Shown: positions 51,816 through 64,000 of the stretch, piece by piece
Layout of the letters: every line of letters begins with the position of its first letter
Position numbering within the stretch: position 1 is the first letter of the stretch
Notes under the pieces: model-generated
The model's input: the letters and a program-made list of their open reading frames with translations, nothing else
Told to the model about the DNA's origin: nothing
The model's database searches: none
Position numbers and translations under genes: made by a program
Origin: Thermus filiformis
GTDB lineage: Bacteria > Deinococcota > Deinococci > Deinococcales > Thermaceae
Direction of reading: 5' to 3'
DNA: 64,000 nucleotides
NCBI RefSeq assembly: GCF_000771745.2
Contig: NZ_JPSL02000040.1
Span: 248,001-312,000 of the forward strand

Positions 51816-51939
51816 ACCCCCATCCTGACGTGGGGCCAGGATGGGGGGCTAATACAACCCCAGCTTGGCTTGCGCCAAGCTGGGGGCCCCGATAAACCAC
51901 CCCGTCCCAGCGCAAGCTGGGACGGGGGCCCCGGTAAAG
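51816..51939. repeat. Three units of the dispersed hairpin repeat, convergent site
   Basis: The 174-bp gap between the DUF59 gene and sucD holds three units. The first is imperfect (CCCCCATCCTG near 51817, with CCAGGATGGGGGG). The second is CCCCAGCTTGGC (51858-51869), loop TTGC, GCCAAGCTGGGG (51874-51885). The third is CCCCGTCCCAGC (51900-51911), loop GCAA, GCTGGGACGGGG (51916-51927). GGGGGCCCCGATAAA or GGGGGCCCCGGTAAA follows the last two. Confidence 0.85.
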
Positions 51940-51955
51940 CCTTCGGGCTAGGCGT

Positions 51956-52825
51956 TTAGCCCAGGGCCTTCTTCACCAGCTCCACGATCTCGTCAATGGT
52001 GTCGGCCACGGGGATGCCGGCCTCTTGGAAGGCCTGGAGCTTGGACTCGGGGGTGCCCACGTTCCCCATGATGATGGCCCCGGCGTGCCCCATCCGCTTG
52101 CCCTTGGGGGCGGAGCGGCCGCCGATGAACCCCACCACGGGCTTCTTCATGTGGGCCTTCACCCAGGCCGCCGCCTCCTCCTCGTCCGAGCCCCCGATCT
52201 CCCCGATGAGGACCACGGCCTCGGTCTCGGGGTCCTCGTTGAAGAGGGGGAGGAGGTCCTTGAAGGTGGTCCCGATGATGGGGTCGCCCCCGATGCCCAC
52301 GGTGGTGGTGGTGCCGATCCCCGCCTGGGAAAGCGCCGCCGCCGCCTCGTAGGTGAGGGTGCCGGAGCGGCTGATCAGCCCCACGCGGCCCCGCTTGAAG
52401 ACGTGGCCGGGCATGATGCCGATCTTGCTCTCCTCGGCGCTGATGAGGCCCGGGCAGTTCCCCCCGATGAGCCGGGAGCGGCCCATGGCCTTGATCTCCG
52501 CCACCGCCTTCACCATGTCCAAGGTGGGGATGCCCTCGGTGATGAGGACGATGAGGGGGATGCCCGCGTGGGCCGCCTCGAGGGCCGCGTCCGCCGCCGC
52601 CGGGGCGGGGACGAAGATGATGGAGGCGTCAATCTTATGGTTCGCCACCGCCTCCTTGACCGTGTCGTAGACGGGGAGGCCCAGGACCTCGGTCCCGCCC
52701 TTGCCCGGGGTGACCCCGGCCACCACCTTGGTCCCGTAGTCCAGCATCTGCTTGGTGTGGAACTGCCCCTCCCGCCCGGTGATGCCCTGCACGAGGACGG
52801 TGGTGTCCCGGTTGATGAGAATCAC
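51956..52825 (-). CDS. sucD: Succinyl-CoA synthetase alpha subunit
   Basis: SucD binds CoA and carries the phosphohistidine of the TCA-cycle enzyme that makes ATP or GTP from succinyl-CoA. The CoA-binding Rossmann start [22 protein letters not shown], the [10 protein letters not shown] stretch and the active-site loop with HAGAIIMG (His near 246) are present. It is 289 aa. It starts with GTG, overlapping the sucC stop by 4 nt (GTGA), with GGGAGGTG upstream inside sucC. Confidence 0.95.
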   Translation of the reverse strand: MILINRDTTVLVQGITGREGQFHTKQMLDYGTKVVAGVTPGKGGTEVLGLPVYDTVKEAVANHKIDASIIFVPAPAAADAALEAAHAGIPLIVLITEGIPTLDMVKAVAEIKAMGRSRLIGGNCPGLISAEESKIGIMPGHVFKRGRVGLISRSGTLTYEAAAALSQAGIGTTTTVGIGGDPIIGTTFKDLLPLFNEDPETEAVVLIGEIGGSDEEEAAAWVKAHMKKPVVGFIGGRSAPKGKRMGHAGAIIMGNVGTPESKLQAFQEAGIPVADTIDEIVELVKKALG

Positions 52826-53958
52826 GCCGCACCTCCCACCATGGCCACGATGGCCTTGGCCGCCTCAATGGACGTGGGGTACATGTAGATGGGCTTACCT
52901 TCCAGAAGCTTCTTGGCCTCCTCCTCGGCGGTCCCCGCCACCCGCATGACCACGGGCTTGGTGAGGAGCCCCTCCTCCAGGGCCCGGATCACGCCCTTGG
53001 CCACCTCGTCCGCCCGGGTGATGCCGCCGAAGATGTTGATGAAGACCCCCTTCACGTCGGGGTCCTTGAGGACCACCTTGAGGGCGTTGTAGACCACGTC
53101 CGCCTTGGCCCCGCCCCCGATGTCCAGGAAGTTGGCGGGCTTACCCCCCACCCGGTTCACCAGGTCCAGGGTGTACATGACGAGGCCCGCCCCGTTCCCG
53201 ATGATGCCGATGTTGCCCTGTAGCTTCACGTAGGCGAAGCCGTAGTTGCTGGCCTCCACCTCGAGGGGGTGCTCGGCCTCGATCTCCCGGAGCTCGGCCA
53301 GATCGGGGTGGCGGAAGAGGGCGTTGTCGTCCAGGACGATCTTGGCGTCCGCGGCGACGATTTGGCCGTCCGTGGTCACCACCAGGGGGTTGATCTCGGC
53401 GATGGAGGCGTCCGTCCCCTCGTAGGCCCGGTAGAGCTGGACCAGGACCTGGGCGAGCCGGTTCAGGTTGCCCTCGAGGCCCGCCCGCTTCACGATCTCC
53501 CGGGCCTCAAAGGGGCGGAGGCCCTTGAAGGGGTCCACGGGGTACTTGAGGATGGCCTCCGGGTTCCGGGCCGCCACCTCCTCGATGTCCACCCCCCCCT
53601 CCTTGGAGACCATCAGGACCACCCGCTGGCTGGACCGGTCCAGGATGAGGCCCGCGTAGTACTCCTTGGCGATGTCCACCGCCTCGGCCACCAGGACCTT
53701 CCGCACCGTCAGGCCCTTGATGTTCATGCCCAGGATGGCCTGGGCCTTCTCGTAGGCCTCCTGGGGGGTGTCCGCCAGCTTCACGCCCCCGGCCTTGCCT
53801 CTGCCGCCCACATGCACCTGGGCCTTGACCACCACCCGTTTCCCGAACTCCTCGGCGATGCGCTTCGCCTCGTCCGGGGTGTAGGCCACCTGGCCCCGGG
53901 GCACGGGGACCCCGTAGCGCGCCAGGATCTCCTTGGCTTGATACTCGTGTAGGTTCAA
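52822..53958 (-). CDS. sucC: Succinyl-CoA synthetase beta subunit
   Basis: SucC contains the ATP-grasp domain and binds succinate. It starts [22 protein letters not shown] and has [61 protein letters not shown] and [19 protein letters not shown]. The start is TTG at 53958, with AGGAGGTGGGCG just before it, giving 378 aa. The ORF reading further upstream crosses the repeat array and is rejected. It is transcribed with sucD from a TATAAT box at 53997-53992; the -35 region lies in the 8-nt repeat array. Confidence 0.95.
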   Translation of the reverse strand: MNLHEYQAKEILARYGVPVPRGQVAYTPDEAKRIAEEFGKRVVVKAQVHVGGRGKAGGVKLADTPQEAYEKAQAILGMNIKGLTVRKVLVAEAVDIAKEYYAGLILDRSSQRVVLMVSKEGGVDIEEVAARNPEAILKYPVDPFKGLRPFEAREIVKRAGLEGNLNRLAQVLVQLYRAYEGTDASIAEINPLVVTTDGQIVAADAKIVLDDNALFRHPDLAELREIEAEHPLEVEASNYGFAYVKLQGNIGIIGNGAGLVMYTLDLVNRVGGKPANFLDIGGGAKADVVYNALKVVLKDPDVKGVFINIFGGITRADEVAKGVIRALEEGLLTKPVVMRVAGTAEEEAKKLLEGKPIYMYPTSIEAAKAIVAMVGGAA

Positions 53959-53991
53959 CGCCCACCTCCTTTGGGGCCTCGCCCCGGGGGC

Positions 53992-53997
53992 ATTATA
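53992..53997 (-). promoter_or_regulatory. sucCD -10 element
   Basis: A perfect TATAAT on the minus strand lies 33 nt before the sucC start. Any -35 element would fall at the edge of the AAGCGATG array (54007 onward), so array changes could affect sucCD transcription. Confidence 0.55.
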
Positions 53998-54006
53998 CCG
54001 CTCGGG

Positions 54007-54135
54007 GTGAAGCGAAGAAGCGGAGAAGCGATGAAGCGATGAAGCGATGAAGCGAGAACCAACCACTTCACCGCTTCACCGCTTCACCACTTCACCACTT
54101 CACCGCTTCACCACTTCACCACTTCATAGCTTCAC
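54007..54135. repeat. 8-nt repeat arrays in inverted arrangement
   Basis: On the plus strand AAGCG-type units (AAGCGATG and variants) run from 54007 to about 54055. After an 11-nt gap the reverse-complement units (CTTCACCG, CTTCACCA) run to 54135. The two arms can form a long imperfect hairpin of about 45 bp. The array covers the stop codon of the PIN-TRAM gene and reaches the sucC promoter. The unit is the same as at 16711-16852. Confidence 0.85.
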
Positions 54136-55130
54136 TCTTTCTCCGGCCGGCCGAAGAAGAGCCGGCCCACCTGGGTCTGGATGGCCTGGGTGATGACCAC
54201 CGGGATCTCCTGGCCCTTGAACCGGATCCCCTCGTCCACCACCACCATGCTCCCGTCCTCCAGGTACCCCACCCCCTGGTGGGGCTCCCGCCCCTCCTTG
54301 AGGATGGTGAGCCGGATCACGTCCCCCACCTGGACCTGGGGCCTCAGGGCCTGGGCCAGGGCCTGGATGGAGAGGCCCCGGAGGCCGTAGATGCGGGCCA
54401 TCTGCAAAAGGGCCAGGTCGTTGGTCACCAGGGCCGCCCCCCGGGCCTTGGCCAGGAGGATGAGCTTCTCGTCCACGCTTTCCCCGCCTGGGTTCTCCTC
54501 CAGGACCTCGAGGCCCTCGCCCGCCTTGAGCCGCTCCAGGGTCTCCAGCCCCCGCCTCCCCTTGGCCCGGTTCAGGGGGTCGGGGCTGTCGGCGAAGTGC
54601 TGGAGCTCCTTCAGGACGAAGTGGGGGACGTAGAGGGGCCCCTCCAGGAACCCCACCTCGGCCACGTCCGCCACCCGGCCGTCTATCAGGACGCTGGTGT
54701 CCAGCACCTTTCCCCCTTGGGGCTGGGTCCGGGGCTGGGGGAGGCTATAGCGGAAGTACTCCCGGTAGAGGAGGGCCAGATAGGAGAAGAGGAGGACGAG
54801 GAGGAGGGCCAAACTCAGGGAGTGCTCGGGCCGGAAGCCCGGGACCTGGGAGAGGAGGCTGTTGAGGAGAACGGCCAGGAGGAGGCCCACCGTGGTGCCC
54901 AGGGTGAGGGCGAAGGGGATCTCGGGGGGAAGGCGCCTTAGGGCCTCCAGCTTGGGCAGGAGGCGGGCCTCGAGGCGGGGCCAGAGGAGGTAGCCGGACA
55001 AAAGCCCCGCCAGGGCCAGGTAGATTCGGTTCAGCAAGGACCCCTGGGCGGGGAGCCAGCCCGCCCTTTCCAGGGCCAGGGCCAGCCCGTAGCCCAAGGA
55101 GGCGAGTACCAGGTAAAAGGTGATCCTCAT
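54132..55130 (-). CDS. PIN-TRAM domain membrane protein (YacL type)
   Basis: The N-terminal third has four membrane helices (about residues 3-18, 35-52, 72-92 and 104-122). A PIN ribonuclease-like domain follows: [60 protein letters not shown]...[34 protein letters not shown], with the Asp cluster intact. A TRAM RNA-binding domain ends the protein ([32 protein letters not shown]). It is 332 aa. The ATG overlaps radA by 4 nt. Linkage with radA and clpC is common, but the RNA target is unknown. Confidence 0.87.
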   Translation of the reverse strand: MRITFYLVLASLGYGLALALERAGWLPAQGSLLNRIYLALAGLLSGYLLWPRLEARLLPKLEALRRLPPEIPFALTLGTTVGLLLAVLLNSLLSQVPGFRPEHSLSLALLLVLLFSYLALLYREYFRYSLPQPRTQPQGGKVLDTSVLIDGRVADVAEVGFLEGPLYVPHFVLKELQHFADSPDPLNRAKGRRGLETLERLKAGEGLEVLEENPGGESVDEKLILLAKARGAALVTNDLALLQMARIYGLRGLSIQALAQALRPQVQVGDVIRLTILKEGREPHQGVGYLEDGSMVVVDEGIRFKGQEIPVVITQAIQTQVGRLFFGRPEKE

Positions 55131-56388
55131 GCCAAGCGCTCCACCGCCTCGAGGAGGCTCCGGGTGTTCCCGGGGTGGAGGAAACGGGTAAACCCGGCCC
55201 GCTCCCCCTCCTTGAGCCTCCGGGAAAGCCCCTCCACGCTCCGCACCTCCCCGGCGAGGCCCACTTCTCCCACCACCGCCAGGTCGGGGGGGAGGGGACG
55301 GCCCACCACCGCAGAATACACCGCCAGGGCCACCGCCAGGTCCAGCCCGGGGTCGGAAAGCCGCAGCCCCCCCGCCAGGTTCACGTAGAGGTCCAGGCTG
55401 ACCAGGGAGAGGCCCAGCCGCCTTTCCAAGACCGCCAGCACCACATCCACCCGCCGGCCGTCCAGCCCCTGGGCCACCCGCCGGGGGGCGGGGAAGGGGG
55501 TCTTGGCGGCCAGGGCCTGCACCTCCAGGGCCAGGGCCCGCTCCCCGGAAAGCCCCAGGGCCACCACGCTCCCCGGCACGCCCAGGGGCCGCTCCATCAG
55601 GAAGGCCTCCGAGGGGTTCTCCACCTCCAGAAGCCCCCCTTCCTCCATCCGGAAGACCCCCAGCTCCCCCACGGGCCCGAAGCGGTTCTTGGCGCTGCGC
55701 AGGAGGCGGAACCCCCCCGCGCTCTCCAGGTACAAGGTGGCGTCCACCGCGTGCTCAACGGCCTTGGGCCCCGCCACCACCCCCTCCTTGGTCACGTGGC
55801 CCACCAGGATGGCGGTCATCCCCTGGGCCTTGGCCAGCTGGACCAGGGCCATGGTGGCCTCCCGTACGCTCACCAGGCTGCCCGGGCTTCCCCCCGCCTC
55901 TATCGTCTGGATGGAGTCCACGATGACGACCTCGGGCCTCTCCGCCTTCAGGAGTTCCAAAAGGGCCTCGAGGCGGGTCTCCCGGGCCAGAAGGAGGTCC
56001 TTCACCCCGAGCCGCTTCGCCCGGAGCCGGATCTGGCCGGGGGACTCCTCCCCCGCCACGTAGACGCTCCTCTTCTTTAGGCGGTCCGCCACCTGCAGGA
56101 GGAGGGTGCTCTTGCCCACCCCGGGCTCCCCCCCCAGGAGGACCACCTCCCCGGCCACGAACCCCCCGCCCAGGACCCGGTCCATCTCGCCGAAGCCCGA
56201 GCTGAACCGGGCCTCCTCGCCCTCCTCCACCTCGCTTAAGCGGACCAGGGGCCGCGGCAGGGCCAAGGAGGGTGGGGGAGAGGGGGCCTCCTCCTTAAAG
56301 GAGTTCCAGGCCCCGCAGCCCGGACACCGGCCCAGGGGCTTGGGGGTGCGGTAGCCGCACTCCACGCACCGGTACTGGGCCTTGGCCA

Positions 56389-56389
<1 letters not shown>
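55127..56389 (-). CDS. radA: DNA repair protein RadA (Sms)
   Basis: RadA is a RecA-like hexameric helicase that speeds branch migration. The N-terminal zinc finger is [23 protein letters not shown] (residues 6-28). The ATPase core has Walker [11 protein letters not shown] and the RadA-specific KNRFG motif ([20 protein letters not shown]). The C-terminal Lon-like domain shows [53 protein letters not shown]. The length of 420 aa is usual. Its start touches the clpC stop (TAATG) and its end overlaps the PIN-TRAM gene. Confidence 0.94.
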
Positions 56390-58596
<2,207 letters not shown>

Positions 58597-58618
58597 GGCG
58601 TACCCCCTTCGTCTCCTT

Positions 58619-58624
58619 ATTTTA
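58619..58624 (-). promoter_or_regulatory. clpC -10 element
   Basis: TAAAAT on the minus strand lies 22 nt before the TTG start. The -35 is not clear, and no CIRCE or CtsR-type operator was seen in this 119-bp gap. Confidence 0.4.
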
Positions 58625-58649
58625 GCCTAAGGGCGGGGGGGCCTGGCGT

Positions 58650-58679
58650 TTGCGCCTGGGCTCACCATGCCCATAGACT
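58650..58679 (+). promoter_or_regulatory. glyS promoter
   Basis: TTGCGC (58650-58655) and TAGACT (58674-58679) are 18 bp apart. The short leader carries a GC hairpin (CCGCC...GGCGG, about 58685-58703) before GGGGGGAAG and the ATG at 58716. No T-box is seen for this synthetase. Confidence 0.45.
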
Positions 58680-58715
58680 ATAGACCGCCGCCCCAAAGGG
58701 CGGCCAGGGGGGAAG

Positions 58716-60236
<1,521 letters not shown>

Positions 60237-60245
60237 ACTCGGGCC

Positions 60246-60287
60246 ATGAAAGGAGGCCAGCGCGCGCCCTGGGAGGTGAGGGCATGA
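60246..60287 (+). CDS. Leader mini-ORF coupled to asd (13 aa)
   Basis: ATG at 60246 sits exactly where a leaderless start would be, 6 nt after TAGACT. It opens a 13-codon frame, [13 protein letters not shown], whose TGA overlaps the asd ATG as ATGA. The last codons contain GGGAGGTGAGG, the asd ribosome site. Translation of the mini-ORF would therefore deliver ribosomes to asd, or uncover its start. The peptide is not enriched in Lys, Thr or Met, so classical amino-acid attenuation is unlikely. Confidence 0.45.
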   Translation: MKGGQRAPWEVRA

Positions 60288-61279
60288 GGGTGGCCGTGGT
60301 GGGGGCCACGGGGGCCGTGGGGCGGGAGATCCTCAAGGTCCTCGAGGCCCGGAACTTCCCCTTGAGCGAGCTCAGGCTCTACGCCTCGCCCCGCTCGGCG
60401 GGGAAAAGGCTTCCCTTCCGGGGGGAGGAGGTCCTGGTGGAGCCCCTTCCCGAAGGCCCTTTGCCCGTGGACCTGGTCTTGGCGAGCGCCGGTGGGGCGC
60501 TTTCCAAGGCCCTGGCCCCGGTCTGGGCCGAGGGCGGGGCTTTGGTGGTGGACAACTCCAGCGCCTTTCGCTACGAGCCCTGGGTGCCCCTGGTGGTGCC
60601 CGAGGTGAACCGGGAAAAGATCTTCACCCACCGGGGCATCATCGCCAACCCCAACTGCACCACCGCCATCCTGGCCATGGCCCTCTGGCCCCTCCACCGG
60701 GCCTTCGGGGCCAAGCGGGTCATCGTGGCCACCTACCAGGCGGCCTCCGGGGCCGGGGCCAGGGCCATGGAGGAGCTCCTCACCGAAACCCACCGCTTCC
60801 TCCACGGGGAGACCCCTAGGGCCGAGGCCTTTGCCCACCCCCTCCCCTTCAACGTCATCCCCCACATAGACGCCTTCCAGGAAAATGGGTACACCCGGGA
60901 GGAGATGAAGGTGGTCTGGGAGACCCACAAGATCTTCGGGGACGACTCCATCCGGATCAGCGCCACCGCGGTGCGGGTCCCCACCTTAAGGGCCCACGCC
61001 GAGGCGGTGAGCGTGGAGTTCGCCCGCCCCGTGACCCCCGAGGCGGCCCGGGAGGTCCTGAGGGAGGCCCCCGGGGTGGAGGTGGTGGACGAGCCCGAGG
61101 CCAAGCGCTACCCCATGCCCCTCACCGCAAGCGGCAAGTGGGACGTGGAGGTGGGGAGGATCCGGAAAAGCCTCGCCTTTGAGAACGGCCTGGACTTCTT
61201 CGTGGTGGGGGACCAGCTCCTGAAGGGGGCGGCCCTCAACGCCGTCCAGATCGCCGAGGAGTGGCTTAAGGGCGCCTAA
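60284..61279 (+). CDS. asd: Aspartate-semialdehyde dehydrogenase
   Basis: Asd reduces beta-aspartyl phosphate in the pathway to threonine, methionine and diaminopimelate. The NADP motif is [15 protein letters not shown] (residues 3-17). The nucleophile is Cys in NPNCTTA (about 126), and the catalytic His would be in the [23 protein letters not shown] region. At 331 aa it belongs to the shorter Gram-positive-like class. ATG 60284 has GGGAGGTGAGGGC upstream; an 18-residue upstream extension is rejected. The 3' end overlaps the convergent TlyA gene by 14 nt. Confidence 0.94.
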   Translation: MRVAVVGATGAVGREILKVLEARNFPLSELRLYASPRSAGKRLPFRGEEVLVEPLPEGPLPVDLVLASAGGALSKALAPVWAEGGALVVDNSSAFRYEPWVPLVVPEVNREKIFTHRGIIANPNCTTAILAMALWPLHRAFGAKRVIVATYQAASGAGARAMEELLTETHRFLHGETPRAEAFAHPLPFNVIPHIDAFQENGYTREEMKVVWETHKIFGDDSIRISATAVRVPTLRAHAEAVSVEFARPVTPEAAREVLREAPGVEVVDEPEAKRYPMPLTASGKWDVEVGRIRKSLAFENGLDFFVVGDQLLKGAALNAVQIAEEWLKGA

Positions 61280-61970
61280 GCCAAAGCCAGTACTCCCGGT
61301 TCCCCTCCTTTCCCGGGAGGGGGCTTTCCCTTTCCCCTAGGACCTGGAAGCCGAGCTCCAGGGCCTTTTCCCGCACCCGCCTCAGGGCCTCTTGTCTTTG
61401 GGCCTCTTCCCGCACCACCCCTTTGTGGGCCTTGGGGCCCAGCTCAAACTGGGGCTTCACCAGGACCAAGGCCTCCCCCCCGGGCCGCAAAAGCTCCAGG
61501 ACCTTGGGGAGGAGGAGGGTGGAGGAGATGAAGGCCACGTCCATGACCACCAGGTCCACGGGCTCCGGCAGGAAGAGGGTGCGGGCGTCCGTTTCCTCCA
61601 GGCTCACCACCCGGGGGTCTTCCCGGAGGCGGGGGTGGAGCTGGCCCCGGCCCACGTCCACCGCGTAGACCCTGCGGGCTCCCCGCTCCAGGAGGACCTG
61701 GGTGAAGCCCCCGGTGCCCGCCCCGAGGTCGGCGCACACCTTGTCCCGGGGCTCCACGGGGAAGGCCTCGAGGGCCCCCAGGAGCTTGTACGCCCCCCGG
61801 CCCACGTACCGCTCTTCCTCCACCTCCACCCGGTCCGAGGGGGCCACCCGGAAGGCGGGTTTGGTGACCACCTCGCCGTTCACCCGCACCCGGCCCCGCC
61901 GGATCAGGTCCTGGGCCTTGGCCCGGCTTTCCGCCAGGCCCGCCTCCACCAGGTGCACGTCCAGACGCAC
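61266..61970 (-). CDS. tlyA: TlyA family rRNA 2'-O-methyltransferase
   Basis: An N-terminal S4 RNA-binding domain ([41 protein letters not shown], residues 2-42) is followed by an FtsJ-like Rossmann methyltransferase ([34 protein letters not shown]; later [38 protein letters not shown]). TlyA modifies 16S and/or 23S rRNA cytidines and affects capreomycin sensitivity in mycobacteria. It is 234 aa from GTG 61970. Its promoter overlaps that of the divergent gene at 61988 almost completely. Confidence 0.92.
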   Translation of the reverse strand: MRLDVHLVEAGLAESRAKAQDLIRRGRVRVNGEVVTKPAFRVAPSDRVEVEEERYVGRGAYKLLGALEAFPVEPRDKVCADLGAGTGGFTQVLLERGARRVYAVDVGRGQLHPRLREDPRVVSLEETDARTLFLPEPVDLVVMDVAFISSTLLLPKVLELLRPGGEALVLVKPQFELGPKAHKGVVREEAQRQEALRRVREKALELGFQVLGERESPLPGKEGNREYWLWLRRP

Positions 61971-61975
61971 GGAAG

Positions 61976-61982
61976 TATTATG
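61976..61982. promoter_or_regulatory. Shared divergent -10 element
   Basis: On the plus strand TATTAT (61976-61981) ends 6 nt before the GTG at 61988. On the minus strand CATAAT (61982-61977) ends 6 nt before the GTG of tlyA at 61970. Five base pairs belong to both hexamers, so only one of the two genes can be initiated at a time. Confidence 0.5.
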
Positions 61983-61987
61983 GCCCC

Positions 61988-62296
61988 GTGGGCGGGCTTT
62001 CGGGAGTGTGGTTCGTCCTGGTGGGGGGGCCGGGGGAGCACCTGGTGCTGGAGTCTTTGGGGCGGCGGCTTTCCGCCCTCTGGACCCGGCGGCAGGGGGC
62101 GGAGGCCTTCCTCCAGGCCCACCCCGGGCTCGGGATGGAGGTCATGGCCTTGGAGGACTGGCCCTTGAAGGAGGCCTTTCTCCTGGCCCTTCGGCGCCTG
62201 GGGGTGGAGGGGGTCCTGGTGGACTACGCCCCGGGGGCGCACCGGGCGGAGATGGCCTCCCTGGACGACCTTTTAAAGGAGGTGCAGGGTGCGTAA
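61988..62296 (+). CDS. Hypothetical 102-aa protein
   Basis: This is a small soluble protein with an alpha/beta pattern: GVWFVLVGGPGEHLVLESLGRRL near the start, and LGVEGVLVDYAPGAHRAEMASLDDLLKEV at the end, which resembles a beta-alpha unit of a small nucleotide- or effector-binding fold. I cannot name a family. The GTG start is probably leaderless. It overlaps the next gene by 8 nt. Confidence 0.6.
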   Translation: MGGLSGVWFVLVGGPGEHLVLESLGRRLSALWTRRQGAEAFLQAHPGLGMEVMALEDWPLKEAFLLALRRLGVEGVLVDYAPGAHRAEMASLDDLLKEVQGA

Positions 62297-62723
62297 ATGG
62301 GTCTTTTTGCTGGTTCTGGCGCTGGGGCTCGCTTGGGGACAGAGGCTCGAGGTGGGCCTGGGAAGCCCCTACGGGCTCTCCTTGGGGGTGCGGCTCGGCC
62401 TGGTGCCCTTCCTCCTGGAGGGGCGGGGCTACGCCGCCTTGGGCTACGGGGACGGTGCGGTCCTGGGGGGCGGGGCCGACTTCCTTCTCAAGGTTCCCCT
62501 CACCGACCTCTACCTGGGCCTGGGGGGCTTCTGGGGCACGGGGAACGCCTGGGCCCTAGGGGGGACGGGCCAGGGCGGGGTGCGGGCGGTCCTGGGCACC
62601 TGGCTGAACCTGGGCCTGCCTCTTCTGCCTGTAGGCTTCTTCGCCGAGCTTCACCCCAGCTACTTCCCCGATACGGGGGGCCTGGGCTTGGGCGGGGCGG
62701 TGGGGGTCTCCCTGGGCTTTTGA
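62289..62723 (+). CDS. Small secreted beta-rich protein, possible outer-membrane barrel
   Basis: The 144-aa product has a signal peptide (residues 1-17, cleavage after AWG). The mature part alternates Gly, aromatic and hydrophobic residues in beta strands (LEVGLGSPYGLSLGVRLGLVPFLLEG, FLLKVPLTDLYLGLGGFWG) and ends GLGLGGAVGVSLGF, with the terminal Phe common in outer-membrane barrels. It is similar in plan to the protein at 2576. GTG 62289 overlaps the preceding gene. A remnant of the hairpin repeat follows before glpX. Confidence 0.6.
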   Translation: MRKWVFLLVLALGLAWGQRLEVGLGSPYGLSLGVRLGLVPFLLEGRGYAALGYGDGAVLGGGADFLLKVPLTDLYLGLGGFWGTGNAWALGGTGQGGVRAVLGTWLNLGLPLLPVGFFAELHPSYFPDTGGLGLGGAVGVSLGF

Positions 62724-62730
62724 CCTCCGT

Positions 62731-62752
62731 CCCAGCGCAAGCTGGGGTGGCG
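62731..62752. repeat. Truncated hairpin repeat at a convergent gene end
   Basis: CCCAGC (62731-62736), loop GCAA, GCTGGG (62741-62746), then GTGGCGTTAG, the same right flank as at the valS end. Only six base pairs of the stem remain. It is the whole gap between the secreted protein and glpX. Confidence 0.7.
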
Positions 62753-63721
62753 TTAGACCCGGATCGTCACCCGGGCCCCGGTCTCAAAAAGGTGGATTGA
62801 GTCTATAAACCGGACCACCCGGGTGGCGTAGCCCATGACCACGGAGTGGGTCCTGGCCCCTCCGCCGAAGAACCGCACCCCCTGGAGGATGTCCCCGTCC
62901 GTGATGCCCGTGGCGGCGAAGACGATCTCCCTTCCCGGGGCCAGGTCCTCCGTGCGGTAGATGCGGGTCTCATCCCCCCCCATGGCCCTGAGCCGGGCCC
63001 GCTCCTCCTCGGTTTGCGGGGTGAAGCGGGCCTGGATCTCCCCGCCCAGACACTTGAGGGCCGCGGCGGCCAGGACCCCCTCCGGGGCCCCGCCGATGCC
63101 CATGACCGCGTGCACCCCTGTGCCCCGCACCGCGGCGGCCAGGGCGGCGATCACGTCCCCGTCGGTGATGAGCTTAACCCGGGCCCCCGCCTCCCGGATC
63201 TCCCGGATGAGCCGTTCGTGCCGGGGCCGGTCCAGGACCACCACCACCAGGTCCTCCACCGAGCGCTGCAGGGCCAGGGCCAGGGCCTTCAGATTGGCGG
63301 AGACCGGCCAGGTCAGGTCCACGAGCCCGGCGGCGGGCGGGGGGACGACGAGCTTTTCCATGTACATGTCCGGGGCGTGGAAGAGCCCGCCCCGTTCGCT
63401 GATGGCGATGACCGTGACCGCGTTGGGGAGGCCCTTGGCCGTGGTGGTCGTCCCCTCCACCGGGTCCACGGCGATGTCCACCTCCACCCCGCCCTGGCCC
63501 AGCTCCTCGCCGATGTAGAGCATGGGGGCCTCGTCCATCTCCCCCTCGCCGATGACCACCCGGCCCCGGATGGGGAGCTCGTTCAGGACCCGGCGCATGG
63601 CCTCGGTGCCCGCCTGGTCCACCGCCTCCTTGTCGCCCTTGCCCGCCAGGCGGCTGGCGGCCAGGGCGGCCTGCTCCGTGACCCGGACGACCTCGAGCAC
63701 GAGTCGGCGCTCAATTTCCAT
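62753..63721 (-). CDS. glpX: Fructose-1,6-bisphosphatase class II
   Basis: GlpX releases phosphate from fructose 1,6-bisphosphate in gluconeogenesis. The metal-binding motifs are [15 protein letters not shown] and [62 protein letters not shown] and [29 protein letters not shown] complete the family pattern. The 322-aa protein begins with ATG 63721, 7 nt after TATACT on the minus strand, so it is probably leaderless. Confidence 0.94.
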   Translation of the reverse strand: MEIERRLVLEVVRVTEQAALAASRLAGKGDKEAVDQAGTEAMRRVLNELPIRGRVVIGEGEMDEAPMLYIGEELGQGGVEVDIAVDPVEGTTTTAKGLPNAVTVIAISERGGLFHAPDMYMEKLVVPPPAAGLVDLTWPVSANLKALALALQRSVEDLVVVVLDRPRHERLIREIREAGARVKLITDGDVIAALAAAVRGTGVHAVMGIGGAPEGVLAAAALKCLGGEIQARFTPQTEEERARLRAMGGDETRIYRTEDLAPGREIVFAATGITDGDILQGVRFFGGGARTHSVVMGYATRVVRFIDSIHLFETGARVTIRV

Positions 63722-63728
63722 GGAAAAG

Positions 63729-63736
63729 AGTATACC
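63729..63736. promoter_or_regulatory. Overlapping divergent -10 elements of glpX and the zinc-ribbon gene
   Basis: On the minus strand TATACT (63734-63729) ends 7 nt before glpX. On the plus strand TATACC (63731-63736) precedes the small gene at 63748 by 11 nt, with a weak GGAG. Four base pairs are common to both. Confidence 0.45.
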
Positions 63737-63747
63737 CTGGAGCTGGG

Positions 63748-63951
63748 ATGGAACCGGTCCTGGCCCTCCTCCTCGTCTTCGTGGTCTTCCTCCTCCTGCG
63801 AGGGAGGGCGGGAAAGCCCTCCTGCCCGGTCTGCGGCCTGCCCCGCCTCCTGGCGGAGGAGGTGGCCCGAGGGCGGCGGCACTGCCCCCGCCTGGGCTGG
63901 GGGCGGTGCCCCTTTGACCCCCGGCGGGGGGTGTGGCGGCAGCGCCGCTAG
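63748..63951 (+). CDS. Small membrane-anchored zinc-ribbon protein
   Basis: The 67-aa protein has one N-terminal membrane helix ([16 protein letters not shown], residues 4-19). The cytoplasmic part has four cysteines that could bind zinc: CPVC at about 26-29, then a Cys in RRHCPRLG and one in GRCPFD. No family is recognised. It is divergent from glpX and shares its promoter region. The last 49 bases of the window hold no feature that I can support. Confidence 0.55.
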   Translation: MEPVLALLLVFVVFLLLRGRAGKPSCPVCGLPRLLAEEVARGRRHCPRLGWGRCPFDPRRGVWRQRR

Positions 63952-64000
63952 CTAGGGGCGCCCTGTCCTACCCAGGTTAGGGAGTAGGCCGGTGGCGGGC

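Noticed and set aside
58597-58715. A T-box or heat-shock operator between clpC and glyS
   Set aside because: No T-box core (GGTGGNACC) and no CIRCE- or CtsR-like repeat was found. Only -10 boxes and a short GC hairpin are visible.
63952-64000. A further gene or RNA at the right edge
   Set aside because: The last 49 bases contain no start with a convincing ribosome site and no recognisable RNA fold. The sequence is too short to judge.

Overview
The window is a gene-dense, very GC-rich bacterial chromosome segment that I read as Thermus (Deinococcota). The reasons are the extreme G/C third-position bias, enzymes with Thermus-like lengths (ValRS 862 aa, GlyRS 506 aa, SucC 378 aa from a TTG start), many 4-nt ATGA/GTGA overlaps, and a recurrent TAnnnT hexamer placed 6-8 nt before a start codon, the sign of leaderless mRNAs. 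No plasmid, phage or CRISPR features are visible. The only clear mobile-element gene is a lone TnpB-like gene near 34 kb.

Layout. 1-2.5 kb: end of a Uma2-type nuclease, then argC-argJ. 2.5-4.4 kb: small secreted, lipo- and membrane proteins. 4.3-10.1 kb (minus): a cell-shape operon deoC-PLD-maf-mreC-mreD-mrdA-minC. 10.2-16.7 kb (plus): YqhA-like protein, ychF, tRNA-Gln, a degenerate receiver protein, PBP1A, a TrmJ-like methyltransferase and a NarL-type histidine kinase. 16.9-24.8 kb (plus): phosphatase, fructosamine-kinase-like protein, DUF4388, psuG, a RodZ/PEGA hybrid, rimO and trkA-trkH. 24.9-27.4 kb: glgP. 27.4-32.9 kb: an amino-acid ABC importer whose ATPase is separated from its other parts by a complete TAXI-TRAP importer. 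33-35 kb: tnpB-like gene with a possible omega-RNA. 35-39.6 kb: patatin, trpC, hisA, LapA-like, recJ. 39.7-43.2 kb (minus): a valine T-box leader, an unknown gene and valS. 43.2-45.5 kb: mrp, a SufR-like regulator and a TSUP permease. 45.7-51.4 kb (minus): hydroxyacid dehydrogenase, pmbA/tldE, tldD, holA and a glutaryl-CoA dehydrogenase homologue. 51.4-58.6 kb: a DUF59 protein, sucCD, PIN-TRAM, radA and clpC. 58.7-64 kb: glyS, asd behind a 13-codon leader ORF, tlyA, two small proteins, glpX and a zinc-ribbon protein.

Themes. Envelope growth is heavily represented: MreC/MreD/PBP2, PBP1A, a RodZ-like protein and MinC. Fe-S biology recurs in Mrp, a SufR-like regulator, a SufT-like DUF59 protein and RimO. 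Regulation appears compact: leaderless promoters, three divergent gene pairs whose -10 elements overlap on opposite strands, a T-box that seems to work by hiding a Shine-Dalgarno sequence, and a dispersed family of 12-bp-stem hairpins at gene ends whose arms co-vary.

The observations I would follow first are the translational valine T-box with its unknown co-translated gene, the zinc-finger-less TnpB with a possible RNA-encoding 3' tail, the hairpin family with GNRA-type loops, and the leaderless mini-ORF coupled to asd. All functions come from reading the sequence and remembered family features. No database search was run.
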